Shown in pieces: positions 63,873-64,000 of a DNA stretch of 64,000 bases (position 1 is the stretch's first letter; every line of letters begins with the position of its first letter). A program made the translations under genes and the position numbers. The notes beneath the pieces were generated by a model. That model was given only the letters and a program-made list of their open reading frames with translations, made no database searches and had not been told where the DNA came from. This DNA comes from Rhodopseudomonas palustris HaA2 (GTDB lineage: Bacteria > Pseudomonadota > Alphaproteobacteria > Rhizobiales > Xanthobacteraceae), in NCBI RefSeq assembly GCF_000013365.1, contig NC_007778.1:3162001-3226000 (forward strand). Direction: 5' to 3'.

Positions 63873-64000
63873 ATGGCGCTCACTCCTCCACGTATGCTGC
63901 CGAGCGGCGACGCCGCGATCACCGTCGATTTCGGCCGCGAGATCAGCACCGAAGCCAATCAGCGCGTACTCGCGCTCGACGGCCTGTTGGAGCGACAGCC
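63873..64000 (+). CDS. PxpB/KipI-like 5-oxoprolinase subunit (N-terminus only)
   Basis: The first 42 residues of a gene that runs off the window. MLPSGDAAITVDFGREI and ANQRVLALDGLL match the start of KipI/PxpB proteins (subunit 1 of 5-oxoprolinase, related to allophanate hydrolase subunit 1). AGGA sits five bases before the ATG at 63873. PxpC and PxpA would be expected beyond the window. Confidence 0.75.
   Translation, partial: MALTPPRMLPSGDAAITVDFGREISTEANQRVLALDGLLERQ

Overview
The window is a high-GC alphaproteobacterial chromosome segment with dense genes, 1-4 bp start/stop overlaps, GTG and TTG starts, and a GAAC-N7-GAAC SOS box before lexA. Gene content and order (opgGH, trpD-trpC-moaC, moeA-lexA-comEC, glnS next to gltX, and a long rpsB-to-lpxB run) fit the Rhodopseudomonas/Bradyrhizobium group. 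That placement is inference from gene content; I could run no search. No phage, IS, CRISPR, rRNA or tRNA gene was recognised. LAYOUT. 1-5.5 kb: a truncated CaiB/BaiF CoA-transferase, a LysE exporter, a 2-oxoglutarate/Fe(II) oxygenase, an MDR oxidoreductase, a palindromic dispersed repeat, enolase and QueF. 5.6-17 kb: envelope and glycan genes. These are opgG-opgH (osmoregulated periplasmic glucans), an L,D-transpeptidase with an apparent second, degenerate domain, a coupled VOC-kdsA-MFS operon, a NIPSNAP protein, a frameshifted capsule-synthesis-like gene coupled to a TPR-methyltransferase, and a secreted PAAR-like protein. 17-24 kb: pyrG, secG, a secreted unknown, a YadA-type trimeric adhesin built of 14-residue head repeats, a LuxR-type regulator and tpiA. 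24.4-29 kb: ppiD, trpD, trpC and moaC in one direction behind a good sigma70-like promoter, with a second copy of the dispersed repeat between trpD and trpC. 29-36 kb: a mixed accessory block that separates moaC from moeA. It holds a P2-type cation ATPase, a zinc-ribbon protein, an unknown, Hsp20, a single-domain PilZ protein, an orphan MotB-like protein, a HAD phosphatase, a hotdog thioesterase and a small membrane protein. 36-45.5 kb: moeA, lexA with its operator, comEC, divergent glnS and gltX, and gltA with a clear intrinsic terminator. 45.6-61.4 kb: a Tat-exported deaminase, then a leftward essential run (rpsB, tsf, pyrH, frr, uppS, cdsA, dxr, rseP, bamA, lpxD, fabZ, lpxA, lpxI, lpxB) joining translation, isoprenoid and phospholipid synthesis, outer-membrane assembly and lipid A synthesis. 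61.5-64 kb: a DUF2147 protein, a cupin, an RraA/aldolase-type protein and the start of a PxpB-like gene. MAIN POINTS. I found no wholly new system. The strongest leads are the one-base frameshift in the capsule-like gene, the repeat-rich trimeric adhesin with a recent 126-bp internal duplication and an inverted repeat at its promoter, the two-domain L,D-transpeptidase, the accessory block inside the moa/moe neighbourhood, the exported deaminase, an unusual leader on rpsB, and two short tandem duplications that each copy a stop codon (lexA and tsf).
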